A stretch of DNA of 64,000 bases from Sphingomonas lutea (GTDB taxonomy: Bacteria; Pseudomonadota; Alphaproteobacteria; Sphingomonadales; Sphingomonadaceae): assembly GCF_014396785.1 (NCBI RefSeq), contig NZ_CP060718.1:1322501-1386500 (forward strand). Reading direction: 5' to 3'. This document shows positions 20,527-29,974 of this stretch, one piece after another; the first letter of the stretch is position 1; the number at the start of each line of letters is the position of its first letter. Under the pieces are notes generated by a model, which did no database searches, was not told the DNA's origin, and was given only the letters and a program-made list of their open reading frames with translations. The position numbers and the translations under genes were made by a program.

Positions 20527-21411
20527 TTACTTCGCCGTGACGGGGAAGCAGGCTTGGTCTTTCAAGCTGTTGCACGCCGCCTGCGCCGCGGCGCGGCTGG
20601 GGTAGGGGCCGACCTGCAGGCGCGTGACCGGACCTGCGGCAACATAGAATGGCGCCCGGCCCGGCAGCGCGCCCGCGACCTTGCGATAGAGCGCTTCCGC
20701 CGCACCGCGCTGGGAGAAAGCGCCGAGCTGGATGCGCCACGCACCGCCTGCCGTGGGTGTGGGTGACGGTGCTGCCGGTGCCGCGGCTTGCGTCGGCGGC
20801 TTGGCCGCGGATTTCGCTTTGACCGCGGTTGACGGTGGCGGCGCGGCCTTGGCCTTGGCGATGGCCAGCGTCACCGCCTTCTTGCGTTGGTCGAGGGGCA
20901 AGATCTGGTCGAGCTCGGCCAGCGTCGCTTTCGCTGGTGGAAGTCCCTGCGCCGCGGCGCGGCTGACGTAGGCGTAGCCCAGCACCGGGTCGCGCGGCAG
21001 GCTGTCGCCGTTGAACAGCGCCGTGCCGTAGATCAGCATTGCGCGCGCATCGCCGCGCTCCGCCGCCTGGCCGAGCCAGCGCAGCCCGGAAACCTGGTTG
21101 CCGTTCTGGAACAGCATCAGCCCAAGCGTCGTCTGCGCGTCGAGATGCCCCTTGCGGGCCGCGCGCTCGAGCCAGGTTTGGGCCGCGGCGAGGTTGATCG
21201 TCACGCCCCGGCCAAGGCGATAGGCTTGCCCGAGATTGAACGCGGCATCGAGGTCGCCCTTTTCCGCAAGCGGCCGCCAGATATCCACCGCCGCCGCGTA
21301 GTCGGCTTTTTGCCAGGCATCGATCCCGGCTTTCACGGACTGCGCCGCCAGGGGCGCAGTGGGAATCGTCATTGCCGCCGCGGCTGCCAGACACAGGAAA
21401 CGCATGTCCAT
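20527..21411 (-). CDS. Secreted Sel1-repeat protein with SPOR domain
   Basis: The 294-residue protein has a signal peptide (FLCLAAAAAMTIPTAPLAA, cleavage near AAQS). It then has Sel1-like repeats (AAFNLGQAYRLGRG, AQTTLGLMLFQNG, AMLIYGTALFNGD), a low-complexity Ala/Pro/Lys linker, and a C-terminal SPOR domain (WRIQLGAFSQRGAAEALY to the end). SPOR domains bind denuded peptidoglycan at septa, so a periplasmic envelope role is likely. The ATG at 21411 is preceded by AAGGTGAG. It converges on serB. Confidence 0.8.
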   Translation of the reverse strand: MDMRFLCLAAAAAMTIPTAPLAAQSVKAGIDAWQKADYAAAVDIWRPLAEKGDLDAAFNLGQAYRLGRGVTINLAAAQTWLERAARKGHLDAQTTLGLMLFQNGNQVSGLRWLGQAAERGDARAMLIYGTALFNGDSLPRDPVLGYAYVSRAAAQGLPPAKATLAELDQILPLDQRKKAVTLAIAKAKAAPPPSTAVKAKSAAKPPTQAAAPAAPSPTPTAGGAWRIQLGAFSQRGAAEALYRKVAGALPGRAPFYVAAGPVTRLQVGPYPSRAAAQAACNSLKDQACFPVTAK

Positions 21412-21470
21412 TCTCACCTTGGCCCAAGCCTAGCGCACGGGAACGCCGGGCGAAATACAACCTGGCATCG

Positions 21471-21485
21471 TTAACCAGATTTTAG
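21471..21485 (+). promoter_or_regulatory. Possible CtrA-binding site upstream of the ParA-like gene
   Basis: TTAA, seven bases, then TTAG: one mismatch from the CtrA consensus TTAA-N7-TTAA, 55 bases before the parA-like ATG. The assignment is by pattern only. Confidence 0.35.
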
Positions 21486-21540
21486 ATGCTTCGGTGCCAC
21501 TCCGATGCCTGAACATGCGTCATTGGGCGAGGGGAAGAGC

Positions 21541-22263
21541 ATGCGCGTCTTGGCTATGGCATCGCAGAAGGGCGGATCGGGAAAAACGACCCTGTCCGGC
21601 CATCTTGCGGTGCAGGCGCAGCTGGCAGGGGCGGGTCCTGTCTGCCTGATCGACATCGATCCGCAAGGCAGCCTGGCCGATTGGTGGAACGAACGCGATG
21701 CCGAAATGCCGGCCTTCGCGCAGACCACCGTTGCCCGGCTCGCTTCCGACCTTGAGGTTCTTCGCCAGCAGGGCTTCCGCCTTGCCGTCATCGACACCCC
21801 GCCGGCCATCACCATGGCGATCCAAAGCGTCATTGCCGTTGCCGAGCTGATCGTCATTCCGACCCGCCCCAGCCCGCACGACCTGCGCGCCGTCGGCGCC
21901 ACGGTCGATTTGTGCGACCGCGCCGGGAAGCCCTTGATCTTCGTCGTCAACGCGGCGACGCCCAAGGCCAAGATCACTTACGAAGCCGCTGTCGCACTGT
22001 CGCAGCACGGCACCGTGGCCCCGGTCACGCTTCATCATCGCACCGATTTCGCCGCTTCGATGATCGATGGGCGCACGGTGATGGAAATCGATCCCAACGG
22101 CCGCTCCGCCAAGGAAGTGGTCGAGCTGTGGGATTATATTTCCGACCGTCTCGAAAAGAATTTCCGCCGGACGGTGTTCGCGGCGCCGGGTGCGGCGCCG
22201 GGGATCAGCCCGGCCAGTCCGCGTCCGGTCGGTGGCTTCGGCCGCCGCGTCGTGGGTCAGTAA
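21541..22263 (+). CDS. ParA-family ATPase
   Basis: The 240-residue protein has the deviant Walker A of ParA/MinD ATPases (SQKGGSGKTT, K10 and K15), Walker A' (LIDIDPQGSLADWWNERD) and Walker B (LAVIDTPP). These proteins dimerise on ATP and position DNA or protein cargo. No parB follows; the next gene has a ribbon-helix-helix-like C-terminus, so this is an orphan ParA that may act in a sphingomonad-specific positioning system. The ATG at 21541 follows GAGGGGAAG; an earlier in-frame ATG has no ribosome site. Confidence 0.82.
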   Translation: MRVLAMASQKGGSGKTTLSGHLAVQAQLAGAGPVCLIDIDPQGSLADWWNERDAEMPAFAQTTVARLASDLEVLRQQGFRLAVIDTPPAITMAIQSVIAVAELIVIPTRPSPHDLRAVGATVDLCDRAGKPLIFVVNAATPKAKITYEAAVALSQHGTVAPVTLHHRTDFAASMIDGRTVMEIDPNGRSAKEVVELWDYISDRLEKNFRRTVFAAPGAAPGISPASPRPVGGFGRRVVGQ

Positions 22264-22275
22264 GGGGGCCCCCTC

Positions 22276-22890
22276 GTGAGCGAACCCAAACCCTTCGCCT
22301 CCCTTTCTTCGGGCCTCCTGGCTCGCAAGGGTGCGGCGCGCCCGGCGATGAAGCCTCAGGGCTTCGGCCAGATGGGCGGCGGCAATCTCGAGGATCTCGG
22401 CTGGAACGACATGGGCTTCGAACCGCCCAAGCCGGCGGTGGTGCCGATCCGCGACGAGGATCATGACGCCTTCGGTCAGGAGATCGAGGATCAGCCGCGC
22501 GTCCATTCCACGGGGCTGACGCCGGTGCAGTCGCCGGTGCACAGCCAGCAATCGGAACTCGCCGGCCGACTGGCGGAAACCGGCGATGCCGACGAGGATT
22601 TCGATGAAACCGCCGAGCCGGCTGAGGCCATTGAGCCTTCACCGATGCCGGCCCTCGCCATTCCCGCGCCCGCGCCGCGTCGTGCGCCGCGCCCGCGCGC
22701 TGCGCCCGGATCGAAGGGGAAGGCGGCCTTCACGCTGCGGCTCGATCCGCAACGCCATTTGAAATTGCGTCTGGCCTGCGCCGTTGGCGGTCGCTCGGCG
22801 CAACAGATCGTGACTGACGCTCTCGACCAGCTGCTGGGGGGTATGCCGGAGCTCGAGGGCATGGCCGAAAAGGCCAAACGCAAGGGGTAA
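22276..22890 (+). CDS. Hypothetical protein with ribbon-helix-helix-like C-terminus
   Basis: A GTG at 22276 starts a 204-residue protein 12 bases after the ParA-like gene. The first 145 residues are disordered-looking and rich in Pro/Glu/Ala. The last 55 read FTLRLDPQRHLKLRLACAVG then RSAQQIVTDALDQLL, a strand-helix-helix pattern like ribbon-helix-helix DNA-binding domains. Together with the upstream ATPase it resembles a ParA-adaptor pair. The cognate site is unknown. Confidence 0.65.
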   Translation: MSEPKPFASLSSGLLARKGAARPAMKPQGFGQMGGGNLEDLGWNDMGFEPPKPAVVPIRDEDHDAFGQEIEDQPRVHSTGLTPVQSPVHSQQSELAGRLAETGDADEDFDETAEPAEAIEPSPMPALAIPAPAPRRAPRPRAAPGSKGKAAFTLRLDPQRHLKLRLACAVGGRSAQQIVTDALDQLLGGMPELEGMAEKAKRKG

Positions 22891-22894
22891 TCCA

Positions 22895-24211
22895 ATGTCG
22901 AATCCGTTTCGCTTCGCTTCTACCGCATCGTTCATTGTGCTTGCCTCAATGACGGCGGGCTGCGCGGGCACGCCGAAGCAGACCGTCACCACCTCCGGGT
23001 TCGGCGGCAAGGCGAACGGGGAAATCGGCTATGCCACCCGCGCGCTCACCGCTCTGTCCTCGGGTGATGTGGGCACCGCGATCAATTACGCCGAAAAGGC
23101 GGTCGAAAAGACGCCTGACGATGCGGGTTTCCGGGCCTTGCTCGGCAACAGCTATTTCGCCGCTGGGCGCTTTGCGTCGGCGGAAGCAGCCTATCGCGAT
23201 TCACTCACCATCTACGCCCAGCAGCCGCAGGTGCTGCTCAAGCTCGCGCTGTCGCAGGTTGCGCTTGGCAAGACCGACCAGGCGGTGAGCTTCCTCCACT
23301 CTGCCCAGGGCATGCTCGATCCTGCGGATTATGGTCTCGCCTTGGCACTCGCGGGACGCCCGTCGGATGCGGTTAGCATTCTCGATGCGTCGGCACGGCT
23401 CCAGAATGCGGATGCTCGTGTTCGCCAGAACCTCGCGCTCGCTTACGCCTTATCGGGCAATTGGTCGCAGGCGCGCATCGTCGCGGCGCAGGACGTCAGC
23501 GCCGACAAGCTCGACGCCCGCATCCAGGAATGGATCAGGCTCGCCAATCCGGCCAAACCGCATGATCAGGTGGCCGCGCTGACCGGGGTGGTCCCAGCCG
23601 CGGTCGACGCGGGCCAGCCCGTTCGCCTTGCGCTCCGCCCGACGGCAACGCGTACGGCCGAAGCACCGAAGAAAGCCGATCCGGCGTTCGTCGCTGCCTC
23701 TGCGCCGCAGCAGGTCGCTGCCGCCGAGTCCGCCCCGACCTTCGTGCCGCCGCCGCCCCCGCCGCCAGTCGTCGAGGCGCCGCCCCCGCCGCCGCCACCG
23801 GCGCTGGTTCCCGAATTTGTCGCCGCGTCGGCGCCCGAAGCGGTCTACACCGCGCCGCTGCCGCCGGCGAAGCCCGTTGCCCGCAAGGCGTCCGCCCCGG
23901 TGCGCAAGACTTCGGCCGTGCTGCGCAGCGGCGGCTCCAAGGCCGTCGTCCAGCTCGGCTCCTACCGCTCGCCCGAACAGGTGTCGGCGGGCTGGGCCAC
24001 GCTGACCCGCCGCTATCCCGCGCTTAAATCCTATCTGCCGATGCGTGCGCGCTTCGATTCGCCCAAGGGCACCTTCTGGCGCTTGTCGATCCAGGGGTTC
24101 GGCAGCCAGAGCGAAGCGCAGGCCCGGTGCCAGGTGCTCAAGAGCCGCGGCGGCGCCTGCTTCGTCCGCACCGTCGCGGGCGATGCGCCGGTGCGCATGG
24201 CAAGCCGCTAA
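22895..24211 (+). CDS. TPR lipoprotein with SPOR domain
   Basis: The 438-residue protein starts with a lipoprotein signal (lipobox MTAGC, Cys about 23). Tetratricopeptide repeats follow (GTAINYAEKAVEKTPDDAGF, RALLGNSYFAAGRFASAEAA), then a Pro-rich linker with polyproline runs, and a C-terminal SPOR domain (AVVQLGSYRSPEQVSAGW). It starts four bases after the upstream gene, so the ParA-like, RHH-like and SPOR genes probably form one operon, perhaps linked to division or the cell pole. Its stop overlaps the convergent pyrB stop. Confidence 0.8.
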   Translation: MSNPFRFASTASFIVLASMTAGCAGTPKQTVTTSGFGGKANGEIGYATRALTALSSGDVGTAINYAEKAVEKTPDDAGFRALLGNSYFAAGRFASAEAAYRDSLTIYAQQPQVLLKLALSQVALGKTDQAVSFLHSAQGMLDPADYGLALALAGRPSDAVSILDASARLQNADARVRQNLALAYALSGNWSQARIVAAQDVSADKLDARIQEWIRLANPAKPHDQVAALTGVVPAAVDAGQPVRLALRPTATRTAEAPKKADPAFVAASAPQQVAAAESAPTFVPPPPPPPVVEAPPPPPPPALVPEFVAASAPEAVYTAPLPPAKPVARKASAPVRKTSAVLRSGGSKAVVQLGSYRSPEQVSAGWATLTRRYPALKSYLPMRARFDSPKGTFWRLSIQGFGSQSEAQARCQVLKSRGGACFVRTVAGDAPVRMASR

Positions 24212-25083
24212 GCCAGCAACATCTCCAGGCAGGCCATGCGCGTGGCCACACCCATTTCGACCTGAAGCGCGATCAGCGATCGCGCTGGATCGTCGGCGAC
24301 GACGTCGGCGATCTCGACGCCGCGGTTCATCGGTCCGGGGTGAAGCACGACCGCGTGCCGGTCCGCCAGCGCCAGCCGCTCGGGCGTGAGGCCGTAGAGC
24401 CGCAGATATTCGCCCGGCGCGTCGCCCAATTCCTGCTCCTGCCGCTCGCGCTGGACGCGCAGCATCATCACCACGTCGGCGCCGCCGATCGCGTCCTCGA
24501 CGGAAACCGTAGCGACCTCCGCCGGCAATAACTCCGGCGGCCCCGACAGCCGCACGTCGGCACCTAGCCGCCGCAGCAGCTTGGCGTTCGATCGCGCGAC
24601 ACGGCTATGCTTGATGTCGCCGACGATCGCGACCTTGAGGCCCTCGATGCGGCCCAGCCGTTGCCGCAGCGTGGCGGCATCGAGCAAAGCCTGCGTCGGA
24701 TGCTCGTTGGTCCCGTCGCCGGCATTGATCACCGGCGCGTCCATGATTGCCGCAACTTCGGCCGGCGCCCCATTCTCGCTGTGTCGCAACACCAGCAGGT
24801 CGGGCCGCATCGCGTTCAGCGTGCGCGCCGTGTCCTCCAGCGTCTCGCCCTTCTTCACCGACGAATGTTCGACCGACAGCGAGATGGCGGCCGCGCCGAG
24901 CCGATGCGCCGCGGTCGCGAACGACATCGCGGTGCGCGTCGAGTTTTCGTAAAAGACGTTGAAGACGATCCGCCCTTCCAGGCCGCCGACCGTCCGCCCG
25001 ACTTGCGGATGGATCGCCAGCGCGCGGTCGAGGATGCGCGCGATCTGCGCGTCGCTGAGGTCGTCGATCGAAAGCAGGTCCAC
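24208..25083 (-). CDS. pyrB: Aspartate carbamoyltransferase catalytic subunit
   Basis: This enzyme performs the first committed step of pyrimidine synthesis. Key motifs are VFYENSTRTAMSF (carbamoyl-phosphate loop), HSSVKKGETLEDT, NAGDGTNEHPTQALLD and VLHPGPMNRGVEI. The start is uncertain: a GTG at 25083 gives 291 residues beginning MDLLSIDDLSDAQ, and no ATG lies in frame nearby. The start lies 12 bases after the ruvX stop, so the genes are probably coupled. The gene pyrC, often next, is absent; the end overlaps the convergent TPR gene. Confidence 0.92.
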   Translation of the reverse strand: MDLLSIDDLSDAQIARILDRALAIHPQVGRTVGGLEGRIVFNVFYENSTRTAMSFATAAHRLGAAAISLSVEHSSVKKGETLEDTARTLNAMRPDLLVLRHSENGAPAEVAAIMDAPVINAGDGTNEHPTQALLDAATLRQRLGRIEGLKVAIVGDIKHSRVARSNAKLLRRLGADVRLSGPPELLPAEVATVSVEDAIGGADVVMMLRVQRERQEQELGDAPGEYLRLYGLTPERLALADRHAVVLHPGPMNRGVEIADVVADDPARSLIALQVEMGVATRMACLEMLLA

Positions 25084-25094
25084 GAGCGCGGGGA

Positions 25095-25577
25095 CTAGCT
25101 GCCGTCGCCCATGTTGACCAGTGCATCGATTGCGCCTTGCAGGATATGCGCGGCGGCGAGTGCATCCACCTTCTCCGCACGCCGCGCCCGGCTGACGTCG
25201 GCGTCGATCATCGCCCGCTCGACCGCCTGCGTCGACCAGCGCTCGTCCCACAGCAGGATCGGCAGCTGAAGCGGGCCGAGATTACGCGCGAACGCGCGCA
25301 CCGATTGCGTCCGAGGACTGTCGCGGCCGTCCATGCTGAGCGGCAGGCCGACGACCAGCCCGACGACATGCTCGCGCGTCACGAAGGCCGTCAGCGCTTC
25401 AAGGTCCTTGGTGAATTTCGCTCGTTGGATCGTCTCTGCGGGCCCGGCGAAATGCCACCCCGCGTCGCAGATGGCGAGGCCGATGGTCTTCGTCCCGACA
25501 TCGAGCCCGGCGAGCTTCCCGCCGTCACCAAGCGCGGCATGGAATTCGGCGCTAGACGCAGTGACTAACGTTGCCAC
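25095..25577 (-). CDS. ruvX: Putative pre-16S rRNA nuclease RuvX/YqgF
   Basis: YqgF trims the 5' end of 16S rRNA; the family has an RNase H-like fold. The 160-residue protein has [16 protein letters not shown] (catalytic Asp), [17 protein letters not shown] and [16 protein letters not shown], ending with [10 protein letters not shown], all typical. The start is a GTG at 25577, inside the last 13 bases of the upstream gene, indicating coupling with it and with pyrB. Confidence 0.93.
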   Translation of the reverse strand: MATLVTASSAEFHAALGDGGKLAGLDVGTKTIGLAICDAGWHFAGPAETIQRAKFTKDLEALTAFVTREHVVGLVVGLPLSMDGRDSPRTQSVRAFARNLGPLQLPILLWDERWSTQAVERAMIDADVSRARRAEKVDALAAAHILQGAIDALVNMGDGS

Positions 25578-26674
25578 GCCGCGATCCGCCGCCGCGCGTC
25601 TTCGCGCACCGATGCCCAGAACAAGGCGTAGTCATAGACGTGATGATTGTTGCCCGGCAGGACAAAGGCCCCGAGCGGCGGGATCGCACCATCGATTAGG
25701 AGCAGCCCATTGTCGCACCGCGCGCCAACCCGCCCGGGCTCGATCGTGGCGCTCGCCAAATCGGCGCTTGGCACCAGCGTGCCAAGGTTGGCGCTTGGCG
25801 GCGCGGCGCCGCCCGCGGTGCCGGTGATCGGGTTGACGCACAGCATGTCCTTGCGCTCGCGCTTCATTCCGGTCGGACCGAGGGTGCCAACCCACGCGTC
25901 CGTGATCAGGTCGGGATTGGCGGGCTGCCCGAAGCTTTGCCAGGACAAGACGCAGCCGGTCTGATCAGGCCTCGAGCAGCCGGGCAGGCCGATTGCCGGC
26001 AAGTCGGCCGCGGTACTCAGCGGCCACCCGACGACATAAGCGGCGACCAGCCGCCCCTTCACCGCACCGGCCCGCTCGCGCAGCAGGCGTGACAGGTGCA
26101 GCGCGCCCTGGCTGTGGGCGGCCAGGATCAGCGGGCGTTGCGGGTTGCGCCTGACAAATGCGTCGAAGGCTGCGGCAACATCGGCATAGGCCAGGTCGAG
26201 CGCCTTCTGCGCATCGTCGCTCCGCAGCAGGAAGGCGCCATAGGCCGCCTGGCGATAGCGCGGCGCCCACACCGTCGCATCTTGGGCGAACACGCTGGCC
26301 TGGCTTTGCACGAACAGGCGGGTGCGCGCTTCGGTCTGCGCGTCGGGGCGCATCTGGGCGTTCCAGCTGTCGCGCGACAAATAGGTCGTCGGGTGAACGT
26401 AGAAGACGCTGACATCGTTCGCCGACGGCTCGGTGGAACCCGCGTCATTTTCCGGGCGCCAATGGGACGGATTGTCGGGCAGGTCGGCCGACGCCAGCCA
26501 ATTCTCCGCCCGGCTGTAATCGGGCGCATCGCTGGTCGGCGGCGGCGCGAAATGACCCTTGGGCGTCGCCTGGCTAATCAGGACGCGCTGCCCAAACTGA
26601 AAAATCGCAAACGCCCCCGCGACGCCCAGCAAGGTGAGGACGAAAATGACGATGAGGAATCGGCGCGCGCACAT
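25565..26674 (-). CDS. DUF3089 domain-containing protein (alpha/beta hydrolase-like)
   Basis: The 369-residue protein has an N-terminal signal or anchor ([20 protein letters not shown]) and then a DUF3089 domain: [11 protein letters not shown], a nucleophile elbow [17 protein letters not shown], and LCVNPITG in the C-terminal part. The fold is that of alpha/beta hydrolases, with a probable Ser in AHSQG, so an exported esterase or lipase-like role is inferred; no substrate is known. It overlaps ruvX by 13 bases. Confidence 0.8.
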   Translation of the reverse strand: MCARRFLIVIFVLTLLGVAGAFAIFQFGQRVLISQATPKGHFAPPPTSDAPDYSRAENWLASADLPDNPSHWRPENDAGSTEPSANDVSVFYVHPTTYLSRDSWNAQMRPDAQTEARTRLFVQSQASVFAQDATVWAPRYRQAAYGAFLLRSDDAQKALDLAYADVAAAFDAFVRRNPQRPLILAAHSQGALHLSRLLRERAGAVKGRLVAAYVVGWPLSTAADLPAIGLPGCSRPDQTGCVLSWQSFGQPANPDLITDAWVGTLGPTGMKRERKDMLCVNPITGTAGGAAPPSANLGTLVPSADLASATIEPGRVGARCDNGLLLIDGAIPPLGAFVLPGNNHHVYDYALFWASVREDARRRIAAWQR

Positions 26675-26780
26675 GAGGCGGGGGCGTTACGGGCGAGCGT
26701 GCAAGTCGGCAACCGCAGCGGCGGGAAAGAAGCGCCCGCGCGGCGCGTTATCGCAGCTCACATCAGGCAAGGGCGAGCGC

Positions 26781-27176
26781 ATGAGCATTTTCAGCAAGAT
26801 CAAGGACGCGATTTTCGGGCGCAAGGCGGAGGCCAGGCCGGCGCCGCAGCCGGTTCCGCAATCCACCGACGCGACCACCTCGGCGCCCACCGCGCCAACC
26901 TTCAATCCCACGCCGGAAACGGTCGATGTCGGCGCGGTGCTCGCCAACCTCGCCCAGGCGAAGGGTGGCGGCGGCAATTACAAAACCTCGATCGTCGACC
27001 TCTTGAAGCTGCTCGATCTCGATTCGAGCCTGGCCGAGCGCAAGGAGCTGGCCGCGGAGCTCAACGTCAACGCCGGCGATCCTGGCAGCGCCGAGCAGAA
27101 TATCGCCCTTCACCGTGCGGTGATGCAGAAGCTCGCTGAAAATGGCGGGATCGTCCCAGCGGACATGCGCGACTGA
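26781..27176 (+). CDS. DUF3597 family protein
   Basis: The 131-residue protein starts MSIFSKIKDAIFG, followed by a Pro/Ala/Thr-rich linker and then a conserved C-terminal domain (VDVGAVLANLAQAKGGGGNY, SIVDLLKLLDLDSSLAERKE). This is the DUF3597 layout, whose C-terminal domain is a small helical fold related to LysM-associated proteins. The ATG at 26781 follows GGGCGAGCG. It appears to be a single gene. Confidence 0.8.
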   Translation: MSIFSKIKDAIFGRKAEARPAPQPVPQSTDATTSAPTAPTFNPTPETVDVGAVLANLAQAKGGGGNYKTSIVDLLKLLDLDSSLAERKELAAELNVNAGDPGSAEQNIALHRAVMQKLAENGGIVPADMRD

Positions 27177-27381
27177 ATCCGCTGGGAGGGTGGTCCCATT
27201 TGCGGACCGCCGCCTTTCATCTGGAATCGGCTCGAGAGACTTCGGAGCGCCAATTTTTGGCACGCGACGCGCGAGGATTGCGTCCACTTGGCAACGGAGC
27301 ACGCTAAATTCGTAGCGCTCGAAACCCCGCCGCGGCCGATGGGCGGCCTAAGGGTTGCTTCGAACGCCGGATCGAACCGCT

Positions 27382-27540
27382 ATGGAAGAACGGAAAATCG
27401 TCGCCGGGGCTCAGCAGGAGATCAAAGACGCGGCCGTTTCGCGGCGGGAACTGCGCGACCAACTCCGCGAGACGTCGCGATCGAAGCCGGCGGGCAAAGC
27501 TGCCGGCCTCGCAAAGAGCAGGAAGCCGGGCCTCTACTGA
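27382..27540 (+). CDS. Possible small basic protein (52 aa)
   Basis: In the stretch 27177-27591 the only plausible gene is this 52-codon frame. The product is strongly charged and helical (EERKIVAGAQQEIKDAAVSR) and ends basic with KSRKPGLY. No ribosome site is evident, and an upstream in-frame start at 27355 is also open. Low confidence; I see nothing else in the remaining 360 bases. Confidence 0.3.
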   Translation: MEERKIVAGAQQEIKDAAVSRRELRDQLRETSRSKPAGKAAGLAKSRKPGLY

Positions 27541-27591
27541 CCCATCGGTCCGCATATTGCGGAAGCTTGGCGCGTGGGGCAGGGCGCCGGG

Positions 27592-28050
27592 ATGCCCACC
27601 TTCAGTGATTTTGGATTCACACCCCTTCCGCATCTGATTGCGATGGCGGTCGCCTATGTGCTTGCACTTCCGATCGGCTGGAACCGCGAGCAGGAGGAGC
27701 GCAGTGCGGGCCTGCGCACCTTTCCGCTGGTCGCCGTCGCGACCTGCGGCCTCATCGAGGGCACCGAATCGCTCACCGCCGACAGTCCCGAAGCGATGGC
27801 GCGGATTATCGAAGGTTTGATCACTGGCATGGGCTTCATTGGCGGCGGCGCCATTCTGCGGCTTGAAAACAGCGTCAAGGGAACTGCCACCGCGGCTAGC
27901 TTGTGGATTACAGGCGCGATCGGCGTCGCCGTCGGCGTGGGCAGCTTCGACGTTGCCGTGCTTCTGTCGCTAGTGACCGTGGTGACCCTGTGGGCGTTGC
28001 CGCCGCTGAAAAAGCTTACGAAGGACGACAAGAAGTCTCGCGGCGAATGA
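27592..28050 (+). CDS. MgtC/SapB family membrane protein
   Basis: The 152-residue protein has four to five hydrophobic segments and the family motifs [20 protein letters not shown] and [16 protein letters not shown], followed by [20 protein letters not shown]. MgtC-like proteins are inner-membrane proteins affecting Mg homeostasis or F-ATPase activity; which applies here is unknown. The ATG at 27592 is preferred over a GTG at 27574. Confidence 0.85.
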   Translation: MPTFSDFGFTPLPHLIAMAVAYVLALPIGWNREQEERSAGLRTFPLVAVATCGLIEGTESLTADSPEAMARIIEGLITGMGFIGGGAILRLENSVKGTATAASLWITGAIGVAVGVGSFDVAVLLSLVTVVTLWALPPLKKLTKDDKKSRGE

Positions 28051-28135
28051 CCGGCATGCGGCCGCTTGCCGCCTTCCAGACCCGCCGCTATCGACCCCCA
28101 AGCGTCGCTCGGCGATGCGTCCTAACGAGAGTTGC

Positions 28136-28423
28136 ATGTCCGTCAGCATCGACCAAGTTCGCCACATCGCTGGGCTCGCGCGCATCGCCATGAGCGATGA
28201 GGAGCTCGCGCGCCTCGAGCCCGAACTCAACAACATCCTTAGCTGGATCGAGCAGTTGTCCGAAGTCGACACCGACGGCGTCGAACCGCTTGCCACCGTG
28301 ATCGACCAGAAGATGCGTCTGCGCGAGGATGCGGTGACCGACGGCGATTGCCGCGACGACGTGCTGGCCAATGCGCCGAAGCCCGAACACGGCTTCTTCG
28401 GCGTTCCCAAGGTGATCGAATGA
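28136..28423 (+). CDS. gatC: Asp-tRNA(Asn)/Glu-tRNA(Gln) amidotransferase subunit C
   Basis: GatC is the small chaperone-like subunit of the GatCAB amidotransferase that converts mischarged Glu-tRNA(Gln) and Asp-tRNA(Asn). The 95 residues show [40 protein letters not shown] and the C-terminal [11 protein letters not shown]. Its stop overlaps the gatA start (ATGA), so subunits A and C are translationally coupled. Confidence 0.95.
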   Translation: MSVSIDQVRHIAGLARIAMSDEELARLEPELNNILSWIEQLSEVDTDGVEPLATVIDQKMRLREDAVTDGDCRDDVLANAPKPEHGFFGVPKVIE

Positions 28424-29883
28424 CCGACCTCACCAGCCTGACCATCGCCCAGCTGCGCGACGGCATCGCCGGGCGCCAGTTCAAGGCGCGCGAAGTCGCC
28501 GAGGCCTATAATGCCGCCGTTGCCGGGGCGACGACGCTCAACGCTTACACCGTCACGACGCCGGACGACGCGCTCGCCGCCGCCGATGCCGCCGATGCAG
28601 GGCAGTCGAACGGTCCGCTCGCCGGCATCCCGCTCGGCATCAAGGATCTTTTCGCGACCAAGGGCGTGGACACCACCGCGGGCAGTCACATCCTCAAGGG
28701 CTTCAAGCCGACCTACGAAAGCACCGTCACCGCGAACCTGCGCAAGGCCGGCGCGGGGATGCTCGGCAAGCTCAACATGGACGAATTCGCCATGGGCTCG
28801 TCCAACGAAACCAGCACCTACGGGCCGGTCATCAGCCCATGGCGGCGGCAAGGCAGCAATGTCGGCCTGACCCCGGGCGGCAGCTCGGGCGGGTCGGCGG
28901 CGGCGGTCGCCGCGCGCATCGCGCCCGGCGTCACCGGCACCGACACGGGCGGCTCGATCCGCCAGCCCGCGGCGTTCACCGGGATCAGCGGGATCAAGCC
29001 GACTTACGGCCGCTGCAGCCGCTGGGGCGTGGTCAGCTTTGCCAGCTCGCTCGACCAGGCGGGGCCGATGGCGCGCGACGTGCGCGATTGTGCGATCATG
29101 CTCGAGGCGATGGCCGGCTTCGACCCCAAGGACACGACCTCCCTCGATCTGCCCGTGCCGCAGTGGGAAGCGGGCCTGTCGAGCGATCTCAAGGGCAAGC
29201 GCGTCGGCATTCCGAGGGAATATCGCATCGACGGCGTTCCCGCCGAAATCAATGCGCTGTGGGACCAGGGCATTGCCTGGCTCAAGGATGCGGGCGCCGA
29301 GATCGTCGAGATCAGCCTGCCGCACACCAAATATGCGCTGCCGACCTATTACATCATCGCGCCCGCCGAGGCCTCGTCCAACCTCGCGCGCTTTGACGGC
29401 GTCCGCTACGGCCTCCGCGCCGAGGGCGGCGAGAGCCTGGCCGACATGTATTCGCGCACCCGCGCCGAAGGTTTCGGGGCCGAGGTCAAGCGGCGGATCA
29501 TGATCGGCACCTATGTGCTGAGCGCCGGCTTCTACGACGCTTACTTCACCAAGGCCCAGCGCGTCCGCGCCCTCATCAAGCGCGACTTTGTCCAAGCCTT
29601 CGAGCAGTGCGACGTCATCCTGACGCCGACCGCGCCGAGCGCTGCCTTCGGCATCGGCGAGACGACCGACCCGCTGGCGATGTATTTGAACGACGTGTTC
29701 GCCGTTCCCGCGAGCCTCGCCGGCCTGCCCGCGATGAGCGTCCCCGGCGGCCTCGACGCGCAGGGCCTGCCGCTCGGCCTGCACCTGATCGGTCCGGAGC
29801 TGGACGAACAGATCGTGCTCAATGCGGGTCTCGCAATCGAAGAACGCGCGGGCTTCACCGCCCGTCCGGAGAAGTGGTGGTGA
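28420..29883 (+). CDS. gatA: Asp-tRNA(Asn)/Glu-tRNA(Gln) amidotransferase subunit A
   Basis: GatA is the glutaminase of GatCAB. Its 487 residues belong to the amidase-signature family, with the Ser-cisSer-Lys triad at K75 (PLGIKDLF), S155 ([14 protein letters not shown]) and S179 ([11 protein letters not shown]). Length is normal. A palindromic repeat separates it from gatB. Confidence 0.96.
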   Translation: MTDLTSLTIAQLRDGIAGRQFKAREVAEAYNAAVAGATTLNAYTVTTPDDALAAADAADAGQSNGPLAGIPLGIKDLFATKGVDTTAGSHILKGFKPTYESTVTANLRKAGAGMLGKLNMDEFAMGSSNETSTYGPVISPWRRQGSNVGLTPGGSSGGSAAAVAARIAPGVTGTDTGGSIRQPAAFTGISGIKPTYGRCSRWGVVSFASSLDQAGPMARDVRDCAIMLEAMAGFDPKDTTSLDLPVPQWEAGLSSDLKGKRVGIPREYRIDGVPAEINALWDQGIAWLKDAGAEIVEISLPHTKYALPTYYIIAPAEASSNLARFDGVRYGLRAEGGESLADMYSRTRAEGFGAEVKRRIMIGTYVLSAGFYDAYFTKAQRVRALIKRDFVQAFEQCDVILTPTAPSAAFGIGETTDPLAMYLNDVFAVPASLAGLPAMSVPGGLDAQGLPLGLHLIGPELDEQIVLNAGLAIEERAGFTARPEKWW

Positions 29884-29893
29884 GTCGCCTCAA

Positions 29894-29966
29894 CCGTTCG
29901 TCCCGAGCGAAGTCGAGGGACGCTGGCAGGACGTGTCTCGACTTCGCTCGACACAAGCGGGACGGG
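29894..29966. repeat. Intergenic palindromic repeat between gatA and gatB
   Basis: CGAGCGAAGTCGAGG and its complement around 29936-29951 form a long hairpin bounded by CGTTCGTCCC and AGCGGGACG. It shares its core with the elements at 35914-36006 and 53711-53797, so this is a dispersed family. Folding in the mRNA could alter the gatA-to-gatB ratio. Confidence 0.75.
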
Positions 29967-29974
29967 GTAAGACC

